64,000 nucleotides of DNA from contig OW051470.1 in the NCBI GenBank assembly GCA_932521025.1, positions 8,108,501 through 8,172,500 of the forward strand, read 5' to 3'. Each line of letters begins with the position of its first letter. Position 1 is the stretch's first letter. The notes beneath the pieces are model-generated. The model worked only from the letters and a program-made list of their open reading frames with translations, did not search any database and was not told the origin of the DNA. A program made the position numbers and the translations under genes. Shown here in pieces: positions 22,101 to 32,236 of the stretch. This stretch comes from Oscheius onirici (lineage: Eukaryota > Nematoda > Chromadorea > Rhabditida > Rhabditidae).

Positions 22101-23343
22101 CAAAAATCACAGAATAAAATAGCTGGGAAAAACGGTATTTTCTGTTTTTCACTGCGATTACATGAGCAAAGTTTAAGTGCCACTATCCATTATTGTAGTT
22201 TCGCCTACGCTCTTTCCAATGGAACCACCTACAAGAAAAATGAGCGAGTAGTTTTCTCAGGAACGTTGCGCCAAGTTTCAACTGAAAATGGCTTGAACGG
22301 GTCCCGTCACGAAGTCGATTTGTCCAACGTTTCAAAAGCGCGGCGAGCTGTGAAAATTTGGTTCCGGCTTGGTCTCGAGGGGACTTGGCGCGCAAATTAT
22401 TTGGAAATAGTACTCCGGTTGTACTTTAGCTGGCACCTGCGTTCGTTCAAAACATTTTGGCGCGAACACCCAAAATGGCTTGAATTTGCTATTTTCACTA
22501 TTTTCCAGCCGTTTTTCGCATTTTTAACTACTTTTAATGAATTCAGCGTGTAAAAGAACCCCCGGGAGAAGAAAATTGCAATAAAAAAAAGATATAAATA
22601 GGCAAAAAATGTTCGAGAACGTCTTGTAAACGGCTATGGTCGATTTCTTGCTAATTTCGATCAGATTTCATGTCCAGAGGGTTGTTTTATACGCTGAATT
22701 CAATAAGCGTGGTTAGAAACGCAGAAAATAGAAGAAAAAAAAAACAAAGAAAATCTCAATTTTAGGCCAGTTCGAACAAACGTAGGTGCCAGCTAAAGTA
22801 AACCCGAAAATTCGACCAGAAAACGGCAAAATTTTGAAATCCCACCAAAAATAATTTGCGCGCCAAGTTCCCTCGAGATCAAGCCGGAACCAAATTTTGA
22901 AGGTCATTTTGGCGAGACCTATAATTGCGTATATTTTGCACGCGGTAAATAAAGAAAAGATTTCGCATGTCTTTGTCATAGTTTCTTGCAAATTTATGCA
23001 TTTTGCAACAGAAAATATAATCTATTCTTCCACTGAAAGTAAAATTTACTGATTCCTGAACTCACCGTATTGTCCAAGTCTATTTGCCCGCTAAAAACCC
23101 ATTCTCCTGCAGATTTGGTGTCCAAGGACGCGAACAGTTTGAAGAGAAGATTAGTTCTAGCCGTCACAATTTTACTTTCTTCTTCACTGAGGTCACTAAA
23201 TATGACTCTCTTGTCAATCATTGCAGCTTTCATTCTAATCAACGCAGTCTTTTTCAAGTCTTCCTAAATTGTGGTTTTTCAGTAAAAAGAATGAACTTTA
23301 CCAAGATTTTCTGGTAGTAGGCGTCGTCAGGGCCCTTCAACAT
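16169..23343 (-). CDS. met-2: SETDB1/MET-2 histone H3K9 methyltransferase
   Basis: Fifteen exons join in phase to 1199 residues: 23302-23343, 23066-23263, 21088-21638, 20677-20791, 20526-20633, 20058-20237, 19697-20017, 19379-19639, 19165-19338, 18907-19104, 18587-18865, 16945-17485, 16580-16882, 16313-16536, 16169-16273. Residues about 264-380 are coiled-coil. Tudor-like segments lie at about 345-700 (DEWLFRGSTRF matches the SETDB1 tudor end). The MBD (about 770-809) has APCGRTLRSMKEIGKYL. The pre-SET has CSGCSCEDDCSDASKCEC. The SET domain is split by an acidic/basic insert and keeps FLNHSCDPN and VDTHDLRLPW; the post-SET ends CYCGTKFCCGRLL. The catalytic core looks intact. Residues 1-263 match nothing I recognise. 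The first ATG follows an acceptor-like TTCTCACAG, suiting trans-splicing. Two introns hold transposon-like elements (18126-18477, 21793-22923). Confidence 0.92.
18126..18477. repeat. TCGAG-word element in a met-2 intron
   Basis: Ends are CAGTATACTTGGGC and the complement of CAGTATGCTTGGGC (13 of 14 match). Both arms are dense in CGAGTCGAG / GACTCGACTC words, around an AT-rich centre. It looks like the other word-repeat elements in the window, but no 8-bp target duplication is visible. Lies in the 1.1-kb intron between the MBD and pre-SET exons. Confidence 0.6.
21793..22923. mobile_element. 1.1-kb inverted-repeat element in a met-2 intron
   Basis: Terminal repeats of about 30 bp (TATAGGTCTCGCCAAAATGA... 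and its complement ending GACCTATA) bound the element. Internal arms at about 22345-22450 and 22790-22900 are also inverted (ATTTGGTTCCGGCTTG, CTTGGCGCGCAAAT). TA lies at both ends. The long open frame inside (196 codons) shows no recognisable domain. Related diverged sequence occurs at 9300-9840, and short matching pieces occur near 41280-41350. Confidence 0.7.
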
Positions 23344-23985
23344 TGCATCCGGCTGTGAGAAACGTCTTTTTGTTGGAAATGATCTTTTTCGCTTTTTATT
23401 TAAACTGGTGAAAGCGCAAACTAGACCGAAAGGAATTGGATGGCGCTTTCAAAGGAAAACGTCAATTTGAAGCGAGTACGCAATTGCGCACGCCATTTGT
23501 CGTAACTGACAGCGTGAAAAATTGGTCAAACGGTTTCCACATAGCGAAAAAAATGGTCGAAAAACTGGAAATCCTGCCGTTAGCCTCTCGAGACTTCAAG
23601 CCGCACCTCAATTTTCATATTTCGGACACATTTTCACCAAGAAATGGTCGGGAATCCATCAAACCTTAAATGAACATAATACCCCTAAATAAGAAGAACT
23701 GGTCAAATTCTCGGATTATCAACCGTTTCAATTTTCCCACTAGCATGAATTCGCAGTCCTGTTTCGTCCCAACCTTCATTTCTGCCTCTTCGCGAAGACA
23801 CAAATAGAACTTTATTAAACGAAATACATTTCAAAAACACCCAGAATCCAAATAACATAAAACACATTATCAAATAAAAATAAATAGGCAAGGGGACAGT
23901 TAAAAGAGTTGGGGGGCCATCTCTAACTCTGAAAATATGGCTCCTCTTTTATCACAGAAAGTTCGGGGATACAAACATGACCCGT

Positions 23986-26900
23986 TCAGTCTTGATGAGG
24001 ACGTTCGCCGCCGTCCAAATCGGCTCCCCATCCGAAGCCTCCGGGACGTTCGTCTTCGGGCAGCGGTTCGGGCTGACGATCGTCGAAGAGCCAGTGCAAA
24101 ATGGCTGGCGTTTTGAGGAAGCGGCGTCCGTGCTGCTGATTCGGGAAGATATCTTCGAGGAAGAAGTAGATGTGGCCACAGGTGATTCCTAAAAGTTGGT
24201 TTTTGACGAGAAAAGGGAAAGGACAGCGAACCCAAAAAGTCGACGAGAGCATTGTTTCCGAGGAGCAGAGAGAAGAGAAGAAGGACCCATGGGAGGTAGG
24301 GAGCCGTGAAGGAGAGAAAGCCGAAGAAGTTCATCTGAAAATAGGAAAGATTGATTCGGTACGGGACATGCCAAAAAAAGGTTTTTCCTCGATTCAATCC
24401 CAAGATACTGTAAGTTCTAAGAGGTTTTCTGACCACAATCATAGTTCTTACAGTACTCTGAAAAATCCAGTAAAAGTTCAGTAGAGTACTAGCCTCATTT
24501 TTTGTAATAGGGAACAAGATAGGGTTACTCTAATTGCTGAGAGTACAGAGAGAATCCAGTTTCTTCCAAAAGGTAAAAAGAACTGTAACGCTTTATATAG
24601 TTCGGAAGTCAGGAGAACAACTAGACTTCCACTGAATCGTGACTTTCGAATCACCCTTCGAACTGAGTATAGCTACTGGAACTGTTGAGAGTACATAGAG
24701 TGAGAGACTACCTTTGCAAGAAACCACTAGTCTGACAGTACTACCATGAGTACTGTAACTACTGAGAGTCGAAGACAATCCAATTTTTTCCAGTAAGCAA
24801 TTGAGTGCTGTAAGAGTAGAGACAAGTCTTTGGTAGACAAGAAAACAACTAACTTTCCCGAAAAGAAGCACCTTCAGGTAGTACCACTGGAACTATCGAG
24901 ACTACAGAGTGAGACGTCCACGGACTGTGATACTAGTCTGTTGGAACTACCGTAAACCTTTGAAAGAGTCTAAAGCAACAAGAAGAAGAAGGACAATGGT
25001 GTCCTGTGAAGGAAGCTTTATTAATCTAGACATCTACGAGAAGAGGCACGACGGTCATCTGGCAGTTGTTCGTCTCGGCCATCTGTTCCTTCGGGCTCTT
25101 GGTAGTCGTCGACATCGGAGCAGTCATCAGGACAAGCTTGTCAACCTTGGCGCTGCCATTCTGTCTCAGCACGTCAATCTTGACCTCGGACATCGCTTCG
25201 ACGAAGCCGTAGACGGGAGTGACGCGGTAGAGCTGATTGTCGCTGCACTTGACCTTGAAGACGCGGCGCTGCGTCGAGCTGTTGACGAAACGGAACGTCT
25301 GCAGACCGCCATGTCCGGCGAAGATGAGCTCGGTCGGCTGGGCGTGGATCTCGACGGCCTGGACGATGAGCGGAGCGGTCAAGGGAGCAGATTCAGCCGA
25401 CTTGGAGATGGAGTTGGAGAGGGTCTTCTTGGCACTCTTCGATCCCTTCTTGGAGCTCTTTTTGCTGCCGCCGCATGCCTTCTTCATCGTCTTCGATGTC
25501 TTCTCAGATCCCGGCTTCCTGGTAGTCTTGCTACTCGTTCTCTTCTTGCTGCCACTCTTGCCGCTTCGAGCCGTTTTGGTGCTGCTACCGGCGGAGGGTC
25601 CCTTCTTGACAGCAGCAGACGACGGCTTCTTCTTCTCTTCCTGGCGATCGCTACCGCATCCGACGACAGCTAGGGTAGCCGCAGTGGAGAACAGAAGGAG
25701 CCACCACATCTTCCAGAGGAGTCAATGAGTCAACTACTAGCAGCGATGCCTTATGTACTGTGGCGGAAGATTAGAGCTGACAGGAGGTAACCATCTTCTT
25801 TTTGAATAGTTTCCGATTACTGTAATTTTTGCAAAAGAAGTTGAAAAAACTTGGGATTACTGCAGCTTTTGTCAAAAGTTGTCAGGATGCCCTAGTTCTT
25901 CGGAGATAGCTGCGATGATTTTTGCCCGACTTTGGCATAAAGCGAAAATTCTTGGCTCAAACTTCTGTGTTTCTCAGCTTCCAAGAAAATTAGAAACATT
26001 TACGGGTAAGAGAGTTTTTACTGATTGGATCAGTCAAGAAACTGACACCATCTTTCAGACGGTAAAATCTGTAAGTTAGAATAAACAGCTGGCAAACGGA
26101 ACCAAAAAGTCAATATGGAATGAAAACTTTCAAGAATCAGCCCGGTTAGACAAGAGAATCTTCCGTTTCACTTTCATGGCGAAAGTTAGTTGAGGAGGAG
26201 ACAAGCGTGGTAAACTAATCGAGACCAGTCGAGGTATTATGTTAGCTGTTCAAAGCCGACGGATCCAGCAATCAGTCCTCCAATTTCGGCTTAAATCAAC
26301 ACTGTTCCGCATCCGAAATATGAGCCAAGAAAAAGTAACTTAACAAAGAAGCTCAACTTACATGAATATGAGGGTTACGACGAGCCCAGACGTAGACGAG
26401 CATAATGGTAAAGGCCTGTCCCAGGAAGATCATCTGCACGAAGATGCCCGCAATGATCTACAGCTCATTTTTATCGGTAGAACAAAACAACGAACCATAA
26501 AGATCCATCCGAGGATGAAAAAGAAGACAAAATCGGCTCTCCGGCCCCGAAATGAGCCCTCTTCCAGCATCAGACAGTAGCGATATGTGAAGATCATGTT
26601 AAAGACGAAGGGAAAGCCGAGACTGCCGAAGTAGCAGAAGGAGGTTATCAATCGCCATAACTGGAAATTTTTTTCCAAATAAAAGTAGGAAAAATGGATA
26701 CCTGGTACTTTTCGAAGATGAGATTCCAGTTAAAATAGAGATGGAAAGGCGTCACGTAGTCCAGTTGCTGAAAATTAGCGAAAAGTTATGGGAAAATGAA
26801 CTGAACGATTTTAATTCTGTTTGGCAGCTTTCAGTCTAAATATCGTTTCTCATTGTAAGTAATTTACTGCCTCACTACCTGTCACAGCCATACACTCTGT

Positions 26901-27252
26901 TGCCGTCTCGAATCCTATTACTGTAACTGTTCCTCTCCAAAACTGAAGTCTACTCTCTAACTGTTGATCTGACAGTATTTTTTCTCTAGACGCCTGTCTC
27001 TCTATCATTTTTCTGACTTTGGTAGCTTCCAGTTTTGATAGTCTTTTACCATTCAATAAAAAGCTGCGGCAGACGCACACTGCCGTGACAAAAAAGTGCA
27101 ATAACGAACGTGTGGTTGAAGTTCAAAAGTTCCAATTAAAAGAAATAAAAAAAAATACTAACCACTGCCAAAGTCGTGAGAACACAGGCCGTCGTGTAGG
27201 CCCTCGTCACGGGCGGAATGTCCAAATAGGCCTCGACTATCTGGTTCGCCAT
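23986..27252 (-). CDS. der-2: Derlin-2 ER-associated degradation membrane protein
   Basis: Six exons (27163-27252, 26702-26767, 26496-26660, 26362-26457, 24232-24334, 23986-24188) give 240 residues, against 239 for human Derlin-2. Conserved blocks: [89 protein letters not shown] and the C-terminal [12 protein letters not shown]. Derlins are rhomboid-fold membrane proteins that form part of the ERAD retrotranslocation channel with p97/CDC-48. The ATG is preceded by GTTTTAG-GG, a likely trans-splice site, 178 bp after the TRAP1 stop. Intron 4 (24335-26361, 2.0 kb) contains a complete MSP-domain gene in the same orientation. Splicing across it is inferred from exact phase and family continuity. 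Confidence 0.95.
24594..25888 (-). repeat. Right arm of the inverted MSP duplication (inside der-2 intron 4)
   Basis: Inverse copy of 11126-12412. Coding, promoter and 3' sequences agree essentially base for base over 1.2 kb; a region near 24630-24690 differs. It sits wholly within the Derlin intron, so this copy is more likely the insertion and the 11-kb copy the donor, although the direction is not proven. Confidence 0.88.
25026..25709 (-). CDS. MSP-domain protein, copy B (nested in der-2 intron)
   Basis: A single-exon, 227-residue frame translating identically to 11303-11986: hydrophobic N-terminus, Lys/Ser-rich linker, MSP domain. It retains the upstream block (25722-25888) and an AATAAA just after the stop (about 25017-25022), so it may be expressed independently on the same strand as the host gene. 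If the Derlin pre-mRNA is polyadenylated at this internal signal, the host transcript would be cut short. Confidence 0.85.
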   Translation of the reverse strand: MWWLLLFSTAATLAVVGCGSDRQEEKKKPSSAAVKKGPSAGSSTKTARSGKSGSKKRTSSKTTRKPGSEKTSKTMKKACGGSKKSSKKGSKSAKKTLSNSISKSAESAPLTAPLIVQAVEIHAQPTELIFAGHGGLQTFRFVNSSTQRRVFKVKCSDNQLYRVTPVYGFVEAMSEVKIDVLRQNGSAKVDKLVLMTAPMSTTTKSPKEQMAETNNCQMTVVPLLVDV

Positions 27253-27429
27253 CCCTAAAACATGTGTTGAAGAGCGTAAAATCTGGCGAACAGGTAACTT
27301 TTTGGTCAAAACCAACTAAAAGCCAGGAAAGAGAACAAAATACATATTTATGACCAGTTTCGGGGGAACAAGACGAATTTCATTCAAATCAACAATCAAC
27401 TAAAGTTCTAAATAAGGTAAAGAGGTAGA

Positions 27430-30400
27430 TCACGGTGTAAGAATGGTGGACTTGTGCTCATCGGCAGTCAACTCGGTCAGGAGCTTGTTCAGTCGGCCGA
27501 TCATTCGACTCGTATCCTTGATGAGACCGGCAGTTATCAGAGCATTGTCGTACACCTGGAAATGGGGAAATTCAATGACGAAAAGCGTTCTTTTTCTACA
27601 ATCATTGGCATCTAGATTCAATAGTAGAATTTGGTAGGCTTCCGCCTTTTCAAATCAGTGTCTGGAAGTCAAAGACTGCCAGTTTCAGTGAAGTTTTTCG
27701 TGGGGTATTTTGGGTCAAAAAGGAATCACATATAACTCTCAAACATAGGATATTCAGCGACAATAAACTACTACAACTTTAATTAATCTATGTGTCTTGG
27801 CCGAGTATCCATAACTGCGAACGCATATCGGTATTTCGATCCAGAATTTTGTTGGGTCCAATTGGGCAGTTTTTGGGACCATTATTGTTGGATCTTTGGC
27901 TTGTTCGCAAAAGAAACGGGAAGAGCACTTTATCCAGTTGCTCATATTAAGCATGCCAAAATGGTTATTTTCAGTGAAAGAACTTGGAAAATTTGCATGG
28001 GTTTTCCACTTCTTGCACATTCGGAGCAAACGGGCCTCGAGGCGAAAAATCTATCGAATTATGGTAAGCTTTTTTCTTCTTTTTTTTTGGAGCAAACCAT
28101 CGCACCGAGCGGTATGAATAACCAAAATAAAGCGACCACAGACCTGCTCAGCGAGAAGCCTAGCTGTCTCCGGGTTGGTCTTCTTCATCTTGTAGAGACT
28201 CTTGATGAGCGGATGAGTCAAATTGACGTGTAGCGTCGGCTGGAAGAAGACCAAATGCTCCATGTCTTTGATCTCTCCCGTCCTGAGGAAGTGTCTAGCT
28301 GCTCCCATCTCGTGTTTGACCGTAATCATGACCTACGCGTATTTTATTTGAGAAAATAGTCAACAACTGACCGGATGCTCTGACGGACGATGATTTCCGG
28401 TGATTTCGTTAACTTTCACCGATCCGAGACTCGTTTTCATCCAGTCCAAGAGGTCCTTCTTGTCGATATCGCGAAATTCCTTCAAATCTTTTTCCTCTGT
28501 CGCTTTGACAGCCTCCTGACTAGCCCATCTCTCCACGGGAACGAGCTGTTTGCCGGCAAACTGAGCCAGAGCCAGGAAAACTACCTAAATTGGGATTTTT
28601 ATGGGAGAAAAATAACAAACCTCATCAGCCGGGTCGTAGAGGAAGAGAACCTCCTTGTTTTGGGACTTTACGACCTCAAAGTAGGGCGACGATTCGGCCA
28701 GCTGGCGGCTGAAAATGAAAAGAAATTAATCAGTTTTTTTAATGGTAAAAGCAACTTTTCTATGTTGCTTTTACTGGTTTCCCCAAAAGACTACTTTTCG
28801 GGCCAAATTTCAGGAAGCAAGCTTCCCAACAAAATAAACATTCTTTAAACTTTTCCGCTTGGTCTTTCTGTGTACTTCTTTTTCTCATTTGTTTTAGTCC
28901 AATTAAAAGAAAGAAAATGATCCCAACTCACTTGTGAGCGAACATGTAGTAGATTTCATTCTGTCCTTCTTGAATCTTCTTCACATAGTCTCCAAGACTC
29001 GTCAGTTCTCCCTGCTTCTGATTAGAAGACTCGAACAATAGGAGTTTAGCTACTTCCTCCTAAATTTGCCTATTTTATTGAAAATTAAGCCAAAAACAAC
29101 CTTAACATTCTGATCCGTCTCGGTGATTACGCCCTCCTTGAAGAAGAGATTATACTGCTTGTAGAATTCCGAATATCGAACAGGATCTTTTCTCATTTCC
29201 GCCAGCAAAAATCCGAGGATTTTGTCCGTCAAAATCTTCTTCAGCTTCCTCAGCAGCGGGTTGTTTTGTAGCATTTCACGGCTCAAATTGAGGGGAATGT
29301 CCTCGCTGTCCACGACGCCCATAACGAAGCGCAGATAGTTCGGAATGAGTTCCTGGGCGTTGGGCTTGATCAGGACGCGTCGGGCGTAGAGGCTGAGACC
29401 GGATTCCTTATTCACTTGACTGGCAAATTCGAGCTGACTGTAGTTGTGGTGCGGAATGAACATGACTGTGCGCACGGAGATGGGGTTCTCGGTCTGGAAG
29501 TTATGGGGTTTAAAGCGACAGTGTAGCTGTTGTGAACGTGTGCCGAAGTTGGTGCGCTGAAAAAACTGGCACGAAACGCAAGAATTTTTGTAAAGCCGAG
29601 ATTTTTTAATGTTTTTTTTCTCAATTATTTTGTTACTTCGTAGTGTTCATCATTAAGAGCAAGTCCAAAAAACCTGGATTAGAGCAAAGCTGAAAGATAA
29701 TGGAAGAAAATGACCTGAAACGACGCACTTGTCGTATTTGTGTGCAAAACACGAGTTTTTATGTTTTCATTTGATGTTTCTGTGCTCTTTTCGTGTTCTG
29801 TCGTTTGATAATCGATGTCATATCCGTTTTGAAGAGAAATCTCGGAAGAAAATCACAAAAAATGGCTTTAAGGACTAGAAAAGAGGCAGATAACCAGATA
29901 ATGAAAAACTGCTCAGACAGAGAGACAGTTCACCAGTAGAGAGACACTTGAAAGGGATAGAGAGGAATCTTCGAAAGACATGGAAAGAGACAATAGACGG
30001 TCAAAGAGCAGACGAACACCCATGAAACACCCATGAATTACAGTAATCTTAGCAGAACATTTAATCGGGAATTCAGTACCAGTCCAAATTGCAAAAAAAA
30101 CGAAATATGACTTGGACTATAGACAGAAATATAGCTTGCAAAATTAGTGTTCCGGGAAAATAATGCTGTATGAAATTTTTTAAGATACCTGTTTTTAAGG
30201 CACAAATTTTTTAAGACAGAGAACCCGGAACTGTGACATCTGACTAGAACTACGCTAGTCTGAAACCAAAAGAGAAAATGTGGGAGATCGAGAGTTGATG
30301 GCATGACAGGATGGTATATAAAGAGAAACGGAATAGCAGGCCAATGAGAGCCAAAATCAGAAATATTGAAGAAGAGAATAATCGTTGACTCGTTACGAGT

Positions 30401-32125
30401 TAGTTTTTGAGCCATACAGTTAATCAAAATAGAGGGATGGTCAGAGCGAAAGATTGACACTGGGCACCTGGTACAGTCACTAAAATTCAGTCCAGTCAAC
30501 GAATACGGAGAGTTCGGACAGGGACCGATTCTCAGAGAAATAATCCGAACTGTTAGACTGACTCGTTCTTCGTGACTCACATGCCAAAAAGAATGAAGAA
30601 AAAACTCACCCTGAAATGAATAGTGTAGCTCGGTCTCTGTAGCTCTCCTCCTTTATTATGACCTTTTGCCAGTTGATTGAAGAACGTCTCGTACATTTCC
30701 TTGCTCACTTCTTTCGGATTCATCGTCCAGATGGCATTCAGACTGTTCACTCGGTCTCCGTTGAGCAGAATCGGAGCGGCGACAAAGTACGAGTACTTGT
30801 TGATCACCTAAACGTATTTTTTTAAAATCAAATCAATAGAAAAAAGACCCACTTCTCTAATTCTGTCGACCTTGGCATAGTCGCTGCTCTCTCCGTCCTT
30901 CAGCTTGATCTCGATTCGGGTTCCCGTCGGCAGATCTTGGGCCGTTTCGATGGAATACGAGCTATCTCCATTCCAGGTCCATTTCAGTCCTTCTTCAGAT
31001 CCGACTTTTCTCGTGGTCAGAGTGACAGAATTGGCGACCATAAAGGCAGAGTAGAAGCCGACTCCGAACTTTCCAATGACAGATTCGGCTTGGTCCTTGT
31101 TCTGAAAGAAGATTGTTACTGACCTTCTTACAGGCCCAATTTCAGTAACTCTCATGTTGTCCCTATTCCAGTCTCTTTTTCAACCAGACATTGTCAGAGT
31201 CAGTATAACTGTCCTTCTTACTGTCTCTGTCACTGTTTCTCATCCTGATTCGAGTCTTTAACTGTCACTATCTTTGTTCCTGTTACTGTCTCTCACCCTG
31301 TTTATCCAGTAACTGATCCTACTGAATTTCTTACAATCGGCTCACCCTGTCAGTCCTAGTCTCTCTCACTGTCACTGCCTCTTCCACTGCTTCTACTACC
31401 GTCACTCTCTGTTTCTGCCGCTGTGTCGGCTGAAGTTACTGTTTCTTATCCTCCGTCTTTTACTGTTTCAGTAACTGAACCTGAACCCACCTTCTCAATG
31501 AATTCCTTACTTCCAGAATGAGCGATCGTTCCGAGACACTTGTGTAGATCTTCCCGGTTCATTCCAATACCCGTATCCTCGAAAATGATCAGCTTGTCCA
31601 GCTCGTCCGTCGTGATCTTGATCTCACTCGGTCCTTCAGCGATTTGTCCGGCAAGCTCGGCGATTCGTCTCTTCTCCAAGGCGTCCGAGGCATTGGAGAT
31701 GAGCTCGCGGACAAAGACCTCACTGTGAGAGTACAGAGACTTGGCCACAATGTCCATCAAGTTGCGCGTCTCTGCCTGAAAACCGACCGGTTCATTTTGT
31801 GGTAAAAACGGGCAAAATTAAAATATTTTCCAAGAATTCAGCATGTTTGGCAAGTTCTTTGCAATAAAATGGCTGTGAGTGCTGCAAAAGTATTGAACTT
31901 CTAGTCATGAAAAAACGGCTCAAATCTAACTCCATTCCATGCAGTTACCTGGAACTCGTGTTTCTCCACTGAAAACGTGGCCGTCGTCGTATGAAGAGCT
32001 CGAAACTGTCCTCCTTTTCCACTATCTGTCGTCAGAAAAGGGAAGCTGAAGGAGCCAGCAGCTAGCTGTCTACGGGCAGCAGCCCTGGAGGCCACTCTTA
32101 GCGAACAGAGCCTTACGGCGTGCAT
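27430..32125 (-). CDS. hsp-75: TRAP1, mitochondrial HSP90 chaperone
   Basis: Ten exons (31949-32125, 31491-31775, 30853-31101, 30610-30807, 29101-29493, 28932-29059, 28621-28708, 28372-28584, 28144-28332, 27430-27555) give 681 residues; human TRAP1 has 704. An Arg/Ala-rich mitochondrial presequence is followed by the GHKL ATPase motifs: [35 protein letters not shown] and TGTRIEIKL. The middle domain has [18 protein letters not shown], and the C-terminus [12 protein letters not shown] and MIGRLNKLL. No KDEL or MEEVD tail, as expected for the mitochondrial paralogue. Intron 4 (1.1 kb) and intron 9 (0.6 kb) hold no coding sequence I can support. The start lies 112 bp past the CRAMP1-like stop. 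Confidence 0.95.
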
Positions 32126-32236
32126 TCTAAGCTAATTTTAGCTAAACATCTACATTTTCAGGTAAAGAGCACGTAATTTACGTCGTTTTTAGTGAATTTA
32201 ACACAAAAAAATGCAAATGTTTATACAATAAATACG

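Noticed and set aside
21963-22553. 196-codon frame in a met-2 intron
   Set aside because: Lies inside an inverted-repeat element; the related copy at 9300-9840 does not preserve the frame.
30038-30580. 180-codon frame in TRAP1 intron 4
   Set aside because: No domain, AT-rich composition, entirely within an intron whose flanking exons join in phase.
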